Positions 42,742 to 50,346 of a stretch of DNA of 50,346 nucleotides are shown in pieces. The number at the start of each line of letters is the position of its first letter. Position 1 is the first letter of the stretch. The stretch is from NCBI GenBank assembly GCA_021325255.1, contig JAJPHP010000059.1, positions 1-50,346 of the forward strand. Reading direction: 5' to 3'. The notes beneath the pieces are model-generated. The model saw only the letters and a program-made list of their open reading frames with translations, was not told the origin of the DNA and searched no databases. This stretch comes from Nitrososphaerota archaeon. GTDB lineage: Archaea > Thermoproteota > Nitrososphaeria > Nitrososphaerales > CADDZS01. Position numbers and translations under genes: made by a program.

Positions 42742-42954
42742 TTAATATGAGGCACTGCTACTTGTTGCTTCTACCTGGCGCTTTGCCTTCGGGGCAAAGG
42801 CTCCTGCAAGGCCTATAACTATTCCTGCAATGATGACCGCGTCGAAGATGTAGTAGTTGAAATTGTAAACCCCTGCGAAGAGGACGAACAAGTTCGCAAT
42901 CAAGATGCTTACTCCAAGCAGAATGATTCTGTCGTTCATTGTTTCTGCAAACAT
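42742..42954 (-). CDS. 70-residue membrane protein with two segments
   Basis: ATG 42954 (a second ATG follows five codons later). Two helices (RIILLGVSILIANLFVLFAGVY and YYIFDAVIIAGIVIGLAGAF) and a short Lys/Arg then Ser-rich tail. The composition is clearly that of a real membrane protein. It lies about 150 bases downstream of promoter B and is the best candidate for the gene controlled by the repeated two-dyad element. Function unknown. Confidence 0.65.
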   Translation of the reverse strand: MFAETMNDRIILLGVSILIANLFVLFAGVYNFNYYIFDAVIIAGIVIGLAGAFAPKAKRQVEATSSSASY

Positions 42955-43073
42955 GCCTCCGCCTCTGCCAAATTAATAAGCGGTTCTGTGTGTTTCGCAT
43001 TAGAAGATTTCGACACGCCGAAGAACTCCGAATTCTTTCTTCCATCCACAATCCACCCGTCCCTGATCCTCAA
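42936..43073 (-). CDS. Possible 45-residue leader protein of promoter B
   Basis: TTG 43073 opens a frame that ends at TGA 42936-42938, overlapping the start of the 70-residue membrane protein by 19 bases. It is hydrophilic (RIRDGWIVDGRKNSEFFGV and so on) with no motif. It lies about 30 bases after the expected promoter B start. A leader peptide or translational coupling is possible; it may equally be chance. Confidence 0.25.
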   Translation of the reverse strand: MRIRDGWIVDGRKNSEFFGVSKSSNAKHTEPLINLAEAEACLQKQ

Positions 43074-43124
43074 CTCAAGTGGAAAAGGAATGCAATGAGC
43101 TCGCTTTTCTGTTCGGGTTTCCCG

Positions 43125-43133
43125 CTTTAAATA
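43125..43133 (-). promoter_or_regulatory. TATA box of promoter B
   Basis: The minus strand reads TATTTAAAG, a good archaeal TATA box, beginning 13 bases after the end of repeat B. Transcription should start near 43105 toward the 70-residue membrane protein. Confidence 0.6.
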
Positions 43134-43146
43134 CCATAATAGCACC

Positions 43147-43202
43147 GTTACGTACCCCCCTCTAGGGGGGTACCCCACTGATTTCTCGACAATTGTCGAG
43201 AA
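43147..43202 (-). repeat. Copy B of the inverted two-dyad promoter element
   Basis: 56 bp. On the minus strand: a perfect 20-bp palindrome TTCTCGACAATTGTCGAGAA, spacer, TACCCCCC-TAGA-GGGGGGTA, then CGTAAC. It corresponds to copy A at 22391-22445 in the opposite orientation. The two dyads, their spacing and the 13-bp gap to the TATA box are all conserved. Confidence 0.8.
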
Positions 43203-43458
43203 AGCCTTGGAACGTGTTACCACTGGATATCGGATTCAAATAGATACTTGCTGCCCTAATGACTCAATCACTATACGTTTATGGAATATCAGAGGATAAA
43301 AGTAGGGGTTCAACCTCAACTTCTCTCCACTTTTGTAATCTACATTACTTGTCCGTCTCCGTCACGTTTAAGCGATGTGATGTCCCGATACCAACCCAGA
43401 CATCTGATTTCCCACTTCTCGATTTTCGAAAACCAGAATTACGATAGCTATGGTTGCA

Positions 43459-44367
43459 TCAGGCATTTGAAGTTCTATGCTCCATCTCTGCATTTTGCAA
43501 ACCAATCTCTAACTTTCCTTTCTTCAGCATCCTCTTAACCACCGCGTGAATTCCCATGCTGTATTGCATCGCCTTTTTGGGTTTTTGCACGACCTCTTCA
43601 GCGAGCCCGAGCTTCCTCCCGTAGAGCCTCCAGATTCTCTTCCGAAGTCGGTCGTCTCCGATGGCGATCTTATATTTGACTGGCACCCCAAGCTCACAAA
43701 ACCGTACAAACTCTTCTGAGAGGAATGGATTAAGCAATTCTATACCAATTGAGGAAAGTATCACTCTAACCTGTTGGGCCAAAATTTTAGCTATCGAAAC
43801 TGCCCTGTGTATCTCCTCGCTCACAGCCTTGTAACCGGAAGTGTCTGCAATTCTTCTGAACCGGTCGTAACCACAGAAAAGCTCATCTGGTCCGTTGGCA
43901 CTAAGTATGTATCGTGCGCCCTTGAACCTCTCCCGCACTTCGCGCGCTATGACCCAGAAAGCCACGCAGTCTTCAAAATGGGAAAGCGAAAGGGGCTTTG
44001 CTAGGCTCGAAACGGCAAGGACGGCCTGCTCGACAATTGCTTCGTCTAACCTTGAAACCGCTTGCGTGGCAAACGAGGTGGCGACCGCATTTGCGTCCTG
44101 TGAGCTCATCGTTCCAACACGCAGGAGAGGGAGGTCTTTTGACAGCTCATCCGAAACTAGCGACGCAAGGATCGAGCTATCTATCCCTCCTGAGAAGCAG
44201 ATTACGCAAGACGCAGGGCCAGACGACACCTTTCCATTCCCAAAAGCCAAAGTACGAAAAGCGAGCCTTGCCTCGTCGTCTAGTCGGTGAAGTACCTGGT
44301 TCACATCGGAAGGATCGGCGTTGGGCAAGAAATCGAACAAAGATTTTGATTTTTCCTGCAACTTCAT
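43459..44367 (-). CDS. Free-standing asparagine-synthase-like PP-loop protein
   Basis: 302 residues. The ATP-pyrophosphatase motif SGGIDSS is at residues 59-65, with ANGPDELFCGYDRFRR downstream, the conserved 'D-E-x-F-x-G-Y' site of AsnB-type synthetases, and a final helical part. The N-terminal glutaminase domain of true AsnB is absent, so ammonia must come from elsewhere or the protein adenylates another carboxylate. Its ATG overlaps the TGA of the acyl-CoA synthetase gene upstream (ATGA), implying coupled translation. Its substrate is probably linked to that enzyme's. Confidence 0.8.
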   Translation of the reverse strand: MKLQEKSKSLFDFLPNADPSDVNQVLHRLDDEARLAFRTLAFGNGKVSSGPASCVICFSGGIDSSILASLVSDELSKDLPLLRVGTMSSQDANAVATSFATQAVSRLDEAIVEQAVLAVSSLAKPLSLSHFEDCVAFWVIAREVRERFKGARYILSANGPDELFCGYDRFRRIADTSGYKAVSEEIHRAVSIAKILAQQVRVILSSIGIELLNPFLSEEFVRFCELGVPVKYKIAIGDDRLRKRIWRLYGRKLGLAEEVVQKPKKAMQYSMGIHAVVKRMLKKGKLEIGLQNAEMEHRTSNA

Positions 44368-46334
44368 TTCGAGTTGGTCACAGCATCGAGAGCTTCAGGA
44401 TTCTCAAGGTTGGAAATGTCCCCCTGCGGGAGACCAAGATATGCAGCTTTTGCTAATCTTCGGATCAGTTTCGCGTTCCTCGTTTTGGGGATCGAGGTGA
44501 CAAATCGTACCTGTGCAGGCTTTAGGGACTCGCCCAGGTATCTGCCAGCATGTTGCTTGAGCTCTGCTCGTAATTCTTCGCTCGGGACAAATCCGGGTCT
44601 CAGCACTACAAAGCACACTGCTGCCTCTCCCTTCAACTTATCCGGCACGCCTATGGCGACCGATTCTAGGACAGCTTGGTGAGATGCAAGCGCGCTCTCG
44701 ATTTCGGCCGGGCCTACCCTCTTTCCCGCAATCTTGATTGTGTCGTCGCTTCTACCGTGAAGAAACCAATATCCATCTTCGTCTTTGGAGGCCCAGTCTC
44801 CATGGACCCAAGTTCCGGGAAACCTAGACCAATAGGTCTCAATGTACCGCTGAGGATTCTTCCAAAGCCCGCGAGTGATGCTTGGCCACGGCCGCCTTAT
44901 GACAAGCTCGCCTGTCTCGCCAGCGCGAAGGGGGGTGCCGTCCTCTCCGAACACATCCGCATCTATCCCAAGGCACGGGCCGCCGAGGCTGCACTCCTTC
45001 AATGGCATGATTGGATGAACAGAGAGGAAGCAGGCCCCAACCTCCGTTCCACCGGAGAGGTTGACAATGGGGCGCGTCTTGTTGCCCACCTTATCGAATA
45101 GCCAGTTGTAAGATTCTGGATTCCATGGCTCTCCGGTGGATCCAAACGCCCTGAGTGAAGTGAGGTCGTGCTTCTTCACTGGATCCATTCCATACTTCAT
45201 AAGTGCTCTAATTAGGGTTGGAGAGACGCCAAGAAATGTGACCCTGTCTTTTTCGACAACCTCCCACAATCTGTCTGGGTTCGGGTAATCGGGAGCACCG
45301 TCGTAGAGAACGACAGTACAACCGAGGCACAGGCCTCCCACGAGTTCCCAAGGAGCCATTATCCACCCCATGTCGGTAAACCAGAACAAGAGATCTTCCT
45401 TCTTGACGTCTCCTTGGTAGGCCACCTCCTCTGCGATTTTCACAAGAAAACCACCGTGGACGTGTACTGCACCTTTCGGTCTCCCAGTCGTTCCCGAAGT
45501 GTAGATTATCATGAAGGGATCCTCCGAGTCCATAGGTAGAGTGTCGAACGACTTTGAATGTGAAAGCACGGTTGCCCAATGAATCACCTGGGGTATCTTT
45601 ACTGCTGGCCCCAATTCTTGGTTTGCGACGCTTGCAACAGCGGGGACAGAGGCCCGGTCGAGAATGAGAACTGATCGAAGCGAAGGCACGCTCCTTGCCG
45701 CCTCAATAGCCGTCTCCTTCATGTTGATGCGATTGCCTCGCCTGAAATACGATTCTGCAGTCAGGATGGCAGAAGCCTCGCAATCTCTCAGCCTGCTCGA
45801 AATCGCCTCACTCCCGTATCCGGAGAACACGGGTACGACAATTGCCCCTATCTTCAACACCGCAAAAAAAGCGGCTACGGCCTCGGGTATCATCGGCATG
45901 TAGATCCCAACCCTGTCTTGCTTTTTGATACCCGCCTCAGATATTAGGGCGTTTGCGATCTGATTTGCGAGCGCGTGGAGTTCTGCGTAGGTTACCTCCC
46001 TCCTGTCAGAAGCATTTTCAGTTTCAGAAATCAGAGCTGTGCGGGCGGAATCTTCATCGTCAGTGGCGTGCTTGTCCAAGCAGTTGAGGGCAATATTTGT
46101 CTTTCCACCGAGGAACCATCTTGACCATTGAATGCCCGAAGATTCGTCAAGCACATCGGTGAATTGTTCGAACCACCTTATGTCAAGGTCCTCTGAGACA
46201 GAGGCCCAAAACCACGCTGGATCTGATATGGATTTGCTCCAAAGATCCTTGAAGGATTTGATTCCTTGTTTTTTCATCAGGCGCGTTACATTCGCTCGAG
46301 CGATGGTCTCCTCTTGTGGTTTCCAGACAAACAT
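44364..46334 (-). CDS. AMP-forming acetyl-CoA synthetase-like enzyme
   Basis: 656 residues from ATG 46334, preceded by GAGGGTG; TTG 46361 would add nine residues. N-terminal ACS-specific region (FVWKPQEETIARANVTRLMKKQGI), then adenylate motifs: IIYTSGTTGRPKGAVHVHGG (P-loop-like A3), FGSTGEPWNPESYNW, NLSGGTEVG, and HGDWASKDEDGYWFLHGRSDDTIKIAGKRVGP. The catalytic Lys near the end is present in IPKTRNAKLIRR. It activates acetate or a related short acid to its CoA thioester. It is immediately followed by the asparagine-synthase-like gene with a 4-base overlap. GGACTG/CAGTCC at 46389-46409 is a small inverted repeat upstream. Confidence 0.9.
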   Translation of the reverse strand: MFVWKPQEETIARANVTRLMKKQGIKSFKDLWSKSISDPAWFWASVSEDLDIRWFEQFTDVLDESSGIQWSRWFLGGKTNIALNCLDKHATDDEDSARTALISETENASDRREVTYAELHALANQIANALISEAGIKKQDRVGIYMPMIPEAVAAFFAVLKIGAIVVPVFSGYGSEAISSRLRDCEASAILTAESYFRRGNRINMKETAIEAARSVPSLRSVLILDRASVPAVASVANQELGPAVKIPQVIHWATVLSHSKSFDTLPMDSEDPFMIIYTSGTTGRPKGAVHVHGGFLVKIAEEVAYQGDVKKEDLLFWFTDMGWIMAPWELVGGLCLGCTVVLYDGAPDYPNPDRLWEVVEKDRVTFLGVSPTLIRALMKYGMDPVKKHDLTSLRAFGSTGEPWNPESYNWLFDKVGNKTRPIVNLSGGTEVGACFLSVHPIMPLKECSLGGPCLGIDADVFGEDGTPLRAGETGELVIRRPWPSITRGLWKNPQRYIETYWSRFPGTWVHGDWASKDEDGYWFLHGRSDDTIKIAGKRVGPAEIESALASHQAVLESVAIGVPDKLKGEAAVCFVVLRPGFVPSEELRAELKQHAGRYLGESLKPAQVRFVTSIPKTRNAKLIRRLAKAAYLGLPQGDISNLENPEALDAVTNSK

Positions 46335-46491
46335 GGCACCCTCTGAATTTTCGTCGAACAAAGAGAACAGATTCAGTGCTCCGTCGAAGGACTGGAGATG
46401 AATCAGTCCGACTTTCTATTTCAGCGTTCTCTCTGGATTCGATTGCTCTAGGTTTGACATTGAATCCGGAGTGCCCAATAATTCCCGTTAC

Positions 46492-48339
46492 TCAGACCAG
46501 CTTCTGAAGCTCGCCGAGGGATCTCGAAAGTTCGTCAAAACCGCTCTGCCAGAATGACTTTGACCTAATATCAAATCCAGCTTCATTCAATATTTTCTCC
46601 GGCGATTCCGAACCTCCATAAGCAAGAATCTTCATGTATCGAGGAGCAAATGCCTTGGCGCCCTCTTCTCGGTATTGTTTGTACAACGCCATCACTAGGA
46701 TATTGCCCCATGAGTAGGAATAACAATAGAAAGGTGACTGGTAGATGTGCGGGATCGAAAGCCACTCGTACGCGAACTCTTCGGGCACATCCATCGAATC
46801 GGAGAACTGCGTCTTGAGATTGCTCAAGTACTTTGAGCAAAGTTCATCGACGTTGACGCCTGATCCAATGGCTTCGTGGGATTCCATCTCGAAGAGTACA
46901 AAGAAAGATTGCCTGAGTATCGTGGCGTAGGCATCGTTCAGCATCTCGACAAGCAGGCTTTTTCGACTCTCGGCGTCCGACTCCGCGAGCAACCTGTCCA
47001 TGAGGAGTAGTTCTCCGAAGACGGAGGCCGTCTCTGCGAGTGGAAGTGGTGCCTCAAATGTAAGCTGATTGTTTTTGTTTCTCCTGGCGGAAAGCTGAGA
47101 GTGGATGCCGTGACCTAATTCGTGAGCCATCGTCGCGACGCTCCTAGGATTTCCCGTGTAGCTCAAGAGGATGTAAGGAGTGATATCTGGCGACACGCTC
47201 ATGCAGTACGCCCCGCCTAGCTTTCCCTCCCTGATCTGAGCATCAAAGTGATTTTGCTCGAAAATGTTTTTGGCGTAGGACGCAAATTCCTCATTGAATG
47301 TTGCAAAGGTTGAGAGGACGAGATTCATGCCCTCCTCCCAGGTGTACTTCCTCTGCTCAATGGTTGGAAGGGGAGCATAGAGGTCTATTCTCGAGTAGTC
47401 TCGGATTCCGAGGAGTTTTGCTTTCAGCTTGAAGAAACTTTGGAAGAGTACCGCGTTCTCCTTGCATACTTCTAGCAAAGCGGAAACAGCTTCGTCGGGA
47501 ACATCGTTTGCAACGTTTCTGATTGAAATGGAGGTACCGTACCTTCTGAGCTTGATCCCTTCATTCAGCCAGTCACGCACGAGAGCCTTGTAGATCTCTC
47601 CAAGCAGATCTGAGTTCTGGTGAAATCTTGAGAGGCTTGCTGAGTAGGCAGCCTTCCTTTCAGCTCGTTTGTTACTGTGGAAGAGATCACGAACCAGTTC
47701 GTCGGTTAGTTTCTTTGTGACGCCTTCGATTTCAACGTCGTAAGTGAAAGAGTCGCGAACCTGGTGGTAAATTTGGAGTAACGCACTACGCCCTGTCACA
47801 TCTTTCAGGTTGATCGCCTGCTCAACGGGCTCCGAGAGAGTGTAAGGCCTTGTCTGGATGAGTTTTTTCAAAAAGTACTGATATCCTGTTGCAACAGAGA
47901 TGAGTGAGTCTATTTTGGAATCACTGAGGGATTTCCACCAAAGTTCGAAAAACAGGATCCTGTTTGCCGCGTCTGCCTCGATCTCCTCGGTGCGCGACTT
48001 GAAAGTCCTAGCATCCTGCGAGCGCGTGTCCTCGGAGAAGTACATGTAAGCGTATGAACCAAGCCTGCTCCTCAATCGTTCAATTCTCTCGAACTCTTCG
48101 AGCAGTTGAAGAAAGCGCTCTTGCGAGATGGATTCATTGAGTTCAGATCTCTCGCGCTCAAACTCAACAATGAGTGATTCAAGACGATCTAAAATCTCCG
48201 CTTGGAATATCCTTCCACTTCTCGCTGGCATTACATCACCGAGATTCCATCTTGGAAGCGCGTGTGTCTCGGTCGAATCCAGGGTCTGTGCTGGCACAGC
48301 GTCTGGATTGTATTTTGTCTGCAAATTCATTTGCCCCAC
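46492..48339 (-). CDS. pepF: Oligoendopeptidase F (M3 family)
   Basis: 615 residues, the usual PepF length of about 600. The zinc site HELGH is in ATMAHELGHGIHSQLS near residue 408, with the third ligand Glu in the helix FEAPLPLAETASVFGELLLMD (E-x3-S/T-x2-E pattern). The N-terminal 170 residues are the helical lid domain (ERERSELNESISQERFLQLLEEFERIERLRSRLGSYAYMYFSED). It is cytoplasmic and cuts oligopeptides. Like the M20 peptidase, it suggests growth on peptides. The start codon ATG 48339 could be preceded by no other in-frame choice before a stop. Confidence 0.93.
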   Translation of the reverse strand: MGQMNLQTKYNPDAVPAQTLDSTETHALPRWNLGDVMPARSGRIFQAEILDRLESLIVEFERERSELNESISQERFLQLLEEFERIERLRSRLGSYAYMYFSEDTRSQDARTFKSRTEEIEADAANRILFFELWWKSLSDSKIDSLISVATGYQYFLKKLIQTRPYTLSEPVEQAINLKDVTGRSALLQIYHQVRDSFTYDVEIEGVTKKLTDELVRDLFHSNKRAERKAAYSASLSRFHQNSDLLGEIYKALVRDWLNEGIKLRRYGTSISIRNVANDVPDEAVSALLEVCKENAVLFQSFFKLKAKLLGIRDYSRIDLYAPLPTIEQRKYTWEEGMNLVLSTFATFNEEFASYAKNIFEQNHFDAQIREGKLGGAYCMSVSPDITPYILLSYTGNPRSVATMAHELGHGIHSQLSARRNKNNQLTFEAPLPLAETASVFGELLLMDRLLAESDAESRKSLLVEMLNDAYATILRQSFFVLFEMESHEAIGSGVNVDELCSKYLSNLKTQFSDSMDVPEEFAYEWLSIPHIYQSPFYCYSYSWGNILVMALYKQYREEGAKAFAPRYMKILAYGGSESPEKILNEAGFDIRSKSFWQSGFDELSRSLGELQKLV

Positions 48340-48477
48340 ACACTTCTCCGAGAGGTGATTTTGTGCACAAGATAGCCTTAATGATGTTTTTCATCTCGAA
48401 ACTGATTTTCTTTCGAATTCTGCAAATGCGAGAGCTTCGAAACAGATTGATGGGTTCCAATATTTGATAAATAGAGG

Positions 48478-48936
48478 ATGTCACAAACTCATGAAGCCAT
48501 GTATTACGAAGATTTCCAGGTCGGCCAAGTCCAGAAGACGTTCGGCAGGACCATCTCCGAGGCAGACATCATATTCTTTGCAAGCATGACCGGTGCGAGT
48601 AATCCACTCTTTTTAGACGAGGAGTATTCGAAGAAGACTTCCTTTGGAAGAAGAATCGCTCCCGGTCTACTCACGCTGTCGATTGCGACCGGGCTCACCT
48701 ATCAGCTCCCGACAGGGCCATTCGGCGAAGGATTCGTTGCTCTACTCGGAATGTCGTTTAAGGCGATCAAGCCTGTTTTTGCGGGAGACACCCTGACCGT
48801 AACGGTAAAGGTGAAAGAAAAGTATCCGCCAAAGGAAAACAGAGGAAGAGTCATACTTGAGTCAGACGTAACAAACCAAAGACAGGAAAGTGTGATGCAG
48901 GTAGAAGGCAGTTTCCTTGTAAGACTAAAGGGATAA
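48478..48936 (+). CDS. MaoC-fold (hot-dog) protein lacking the hydratase dyad
   Basis: 152 residues from ATG 48478 with GAGG directly before it; ATG 48499 (MYYEDFQVGQ) better fits the TATA-like TTTGATAAAT at 48463-48472. The hot-dog fold is clear: YYEDFQVGQVQKTFGRTISEADIIFFASMTG, then FGRRIAPGLLTLSIATGL. In active (R)-hydratases the overhang segment reads G-D-x-N-P-x-H; here it is GASNPLF, so both catalytic Asp and His are replaced. The protein may bind acyl-CoA without dehydrating it, or use other residues. It is divergent from pepF. Confidence 0.85.
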   Translation: MSQTHEAMYYEDFQVGQVQKTFGRTISEADIIFFASMTGASNPLFLDEEYSKKTSFGRRIAPGLLTLSIATGLTYQLPTGPFGEGFVALLGMSFKAIKPVFAGDTLTVTVKVKEKYPPKENRGRVILESDVTNQRQESVMQVEGSFLVRLKG

Positions 48937-49010
48937 AAAAAGTCAGGAATTCACACCACCGCAGGAACGCCTTTTGTAGGAACCCCTGTTGCTATGGTTT
49001 ACTCTCCATC

Positions 49011-50213
49011 TTACTTGGATATGGTCTTGAGGTACTTCTTTATTCTCAAGAGCGCCTCTGCGAGCTTTTCTTCCCTTACTGAATAGGATATTCGGATGTG
49101 ACCTTCTCCAGCATCGCCAAATGCCGTTCCTGGAATCGTCGAAACCTGCTTCTTTACAAGAAGGTCCTTGCAGAACGACTGGGAGCTCATGCGTACGCCT
49201 TTATGAGTGGGAAACACGTAGAACGCGCCTCTTGGTTCGACGAATTCAAATCCCATTTCGCGTAGCATCTTGCAAGCAATGCTCCTTCTCTTCTCAAATA
49301 TCTTGAGAATTCTTTTGAAAAATGCTTGCGAGTGTCTCAGAGCCTCAAGGGCCGCAAGCTGGACGAAGGAACTTGCGCAGACGGCGTTGTACATGTTGAA
49401 AAGTGTCATGACTCGGATAATTTCTTCGTTGCCCGCAGCATAACCTATCCGCCAGCCCGTCATAGCGTACTTTTTGGAAAAACCGTTAATCGTGATCACC
49501 CGATCACTGAATTCTGGAAGTGATGCCGGGCTAAAGTGGGTGGTCGTGTTCCCATAAAGAAAGTCCTCGTATATCTCGTCTGACACTATGAAGAGTTTGT
49601 TCCTCTGTGCGAACTCGCATGCCTCGACAATCTTATCCTTGGGAAAGACTGCCCCGGTCGGATTGCATGGAGAGTTGATGACTAGTATTTTTGATCGCGA
49701 GCTAACTGCGCTCTGCAAACGTCCTACATCCAGAGAGAAACCGTTTCTCTGATCCATGGGCACCTCGATGGGGACTCCCCCTGCGATTCTCACACTGTAT
49801 TTGTACGCGCTGAAAAGCGGAGTGGGAAGTATCACCTCCTCCCCCGGATTGAGCAGGCAATTCATCAGCACGAAGATTGCCTGCGTCGCTCCCGAAGTCA
49901 CTATGATCTCTTTTTTCGGATCCGCTTCAATTCCATTCTCGTGCTTGAGCTTTCTTGCAAGTTCCTGCCTGAGCTCAAGTATGCCCGCGTTGGTCGTGTA
50001 CCTTGAGAATCCTCTGTCCAATGCTCTCTTGGCAGCCGCGTTGATGAATGAAGGGGTTTTGAAGTCGGGCTCTCCGATGCCAAGGTTGATGAGGTTCGGC
50101 ATTTTCTCGGCGAGATCGAATATCTCTCTGATCCCGGATTTCTGTACGTACGGTATCCAATCAGAGAAATAATCTGTCAATAGGAATACAGAGTAGAATT
50201 GGTCATTGCCCAT
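49011..50213 (-). CDS. Class I/II aminotransferase (aspartate-type, PLP)
   Basis: 400 residues. SGIREIFDLAEKMPNLINLGIGEPDFKTP is the substrate-arm region. VTSGATQAIF, INSPCNPTGAVF (the Asn that stacks on PLP), VSDEIYEDFLY (Asp/Tyr) and the PLP-binding Lys in NGFSKKYAMTGWRIGY follow in order. RISYSV at the end carries the carboxylate-binding Arg. These archaeal enzymes transaminate aspartate, alanine or aromatic amino acids; the exact donor cannot be chosen. The natural start is probably near residue 12-18 (TTG at about 50180), since the first residues lie outside the family. Confidence 0.88.
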   Translation of the reverse strand: MGNDQFYSVFLLTDYFSDWIPYVQKSGIREIFDLAEKMPNLINLGIGEPDFKTPSFINAAAKRALDRGFSRYTTNAGILELRQELARKLKHENGIEADPKKEIIVTSGATQAIFVLMNCLLNPGEEVILPTPLFSAYKYSVRIAGGVPIEVPMDQRNGFSLDVGRLQSAVSSRSKILVINSPCNPTGAVFPKDKIVEACEFAQRNKLFIVSDEIYEDFLYGNTTTHFSPASLPEFSDRVITINGFSKKYAMTGWRIGYAAGNEEIIRVMTLFNMYNAVCASSFVQLAALEALRHSQAFFKRILKIFEKRRSIACKMLREMGFEFVEPRGAFYVFPTHKGVRMSSQSFCKDLLVKKQVSTIPGTAFGDAGEGHIRISYSVREEKLAEALLRIKKYLKTISK

Positions 50214-50247
50214 GTAATAACGGTTTTTGGTTGCCTAGAAGGTACCG

Positions 50248-50346
50248 TCAAGATAAGGCTGATGGCACTCTCTCCTTGAATGTCTCATGAGGTCTTATGT
50301 GATTGTACCAGTACGCGAATAGATGCAGGAATTTGGATATGCGCTC
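50248..50346 (-). mobile_element. Transposase C-terminus (partial, cut by window edge)
   Basis: The minus-strand frame entering from the right edge ends at TGA 50248-50250 after 32 codons. FLHLFAYWYNHIRPHETF followed by KERVPSALS is the end of the integrase-core (rve) DDE domain, where W-Y-N-x-x-R-P-H and a following 'P-x-x-x' motif are characteristic of IS481/IS3-type transposases. The catalytic residues lie outside the window, so integrity is unknown. Confidence 0.75.

Noticed and set aside
42936..43223. 95-codon minus-strand frame running through repeat B
   Set aside because: Its first 50 codons would be the repeat, the TATA box and the region before the transcription start; only the last 45 codons are considered possible.
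1..50346. CRISPR array, ribosomal RNA, replication origin
   Set aside because: No regularly spaced repeats, no rRNA-like conserved segments, and no Cdc6/Orc gene or cluster of origin boxes were found on reading both strands.

Overview
The window looks like archaeal chromosome, most likely from a heterotrophic member of the Thermoproteota, with Nitrososphaeria (Thaumarchaeota) relatives the best guess. The archaeal evidence is direct. TATA boxes (TTTAAATA, CTTAAATAA, GATATAAAC types) sit about 25-30 bases upstream of many starts, often with almost no leader. TTG and GTG starts are frequent. A tRNA gene is interrupted by two short introns, and there is a stand-alone Lrp/AsnC ligand-binding domain protein and an archaeal-type FtsZ. 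The phylum is inference: no ribosomal RNA or ribosomal protein is present to settle it.

Layout. 1-6.8 kb: the tail of a transposase, an amidohydrolase/GNAT pair, two minus-strand proteins (one nucleotidyltransferase-like), a 375-residue regulator and a saccharopine-dehydrogenase-type oxidoreductase. 6.9 kb: tRNA-Thr(UGU) with two introns. 7.5-12.4 kb: the potassium pump operon kdpA-kdpB-kdpC preceded by a RAM-domain protein. 12.9-18.7 kb: minus-strand genes for an FAD ferredoxin reductase, FolE2-type GTP cyclohydrolase, a Rieske ferredoxin, QueE and a ClC-CBS channel; FolE2 and QueE point to 7-deazaguanine (archaeosine) synthesis. 19.1-21.9 kb: a cyclic-nucleotide-binding protein, a 41-residue zinc-ribbon protein, a winged-helix regulator and ftsZ.

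22.4-43.2 kb is the most distinctive part. It is dominated by membrane and exported redox proteins: an ethylbenzene-dehydrogenase-like haem protein resembling CbsA, haem-copper oxidase subunits II and I with two tiny membrane proteins behind them, three cupredoxin-domain proteins, a Vgb-type beta-propeller and several single-membrane-span proteins. PAP2 phosphatase, ProC, an esterase and an M20 peptidase follow. No cytochrome c or bc1 gene is visible, so the cupredoxins are the natural candidates for carrying electrons to the oxidase. Two near-identical 55-56 bp elements, each with two dyads and each placed exactly 13 bp before a TATA-like sequence, lie at 22391-22445 (plus) and 43147-43202 (minus), facing inward. 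I read them as a shared, apparently undescribed promoter/operator module driving very small genes; mobile-element ends are the alternative.

43.4-50.3 kb: a free-standing asparagine-synthase-like protein overlapping an acetyl-CoA-synthetase-like gene by 4 bases, oligoendopeptidase F, a MaoC-fold protein that has lost its catalytic dyad, an aminotransferase and, at the edge, the end of a second transposase. Overall the gene set suggests an aerobic, peptide/amino-acid and acyl-CoA using organism with high-affinity potassium uptake.
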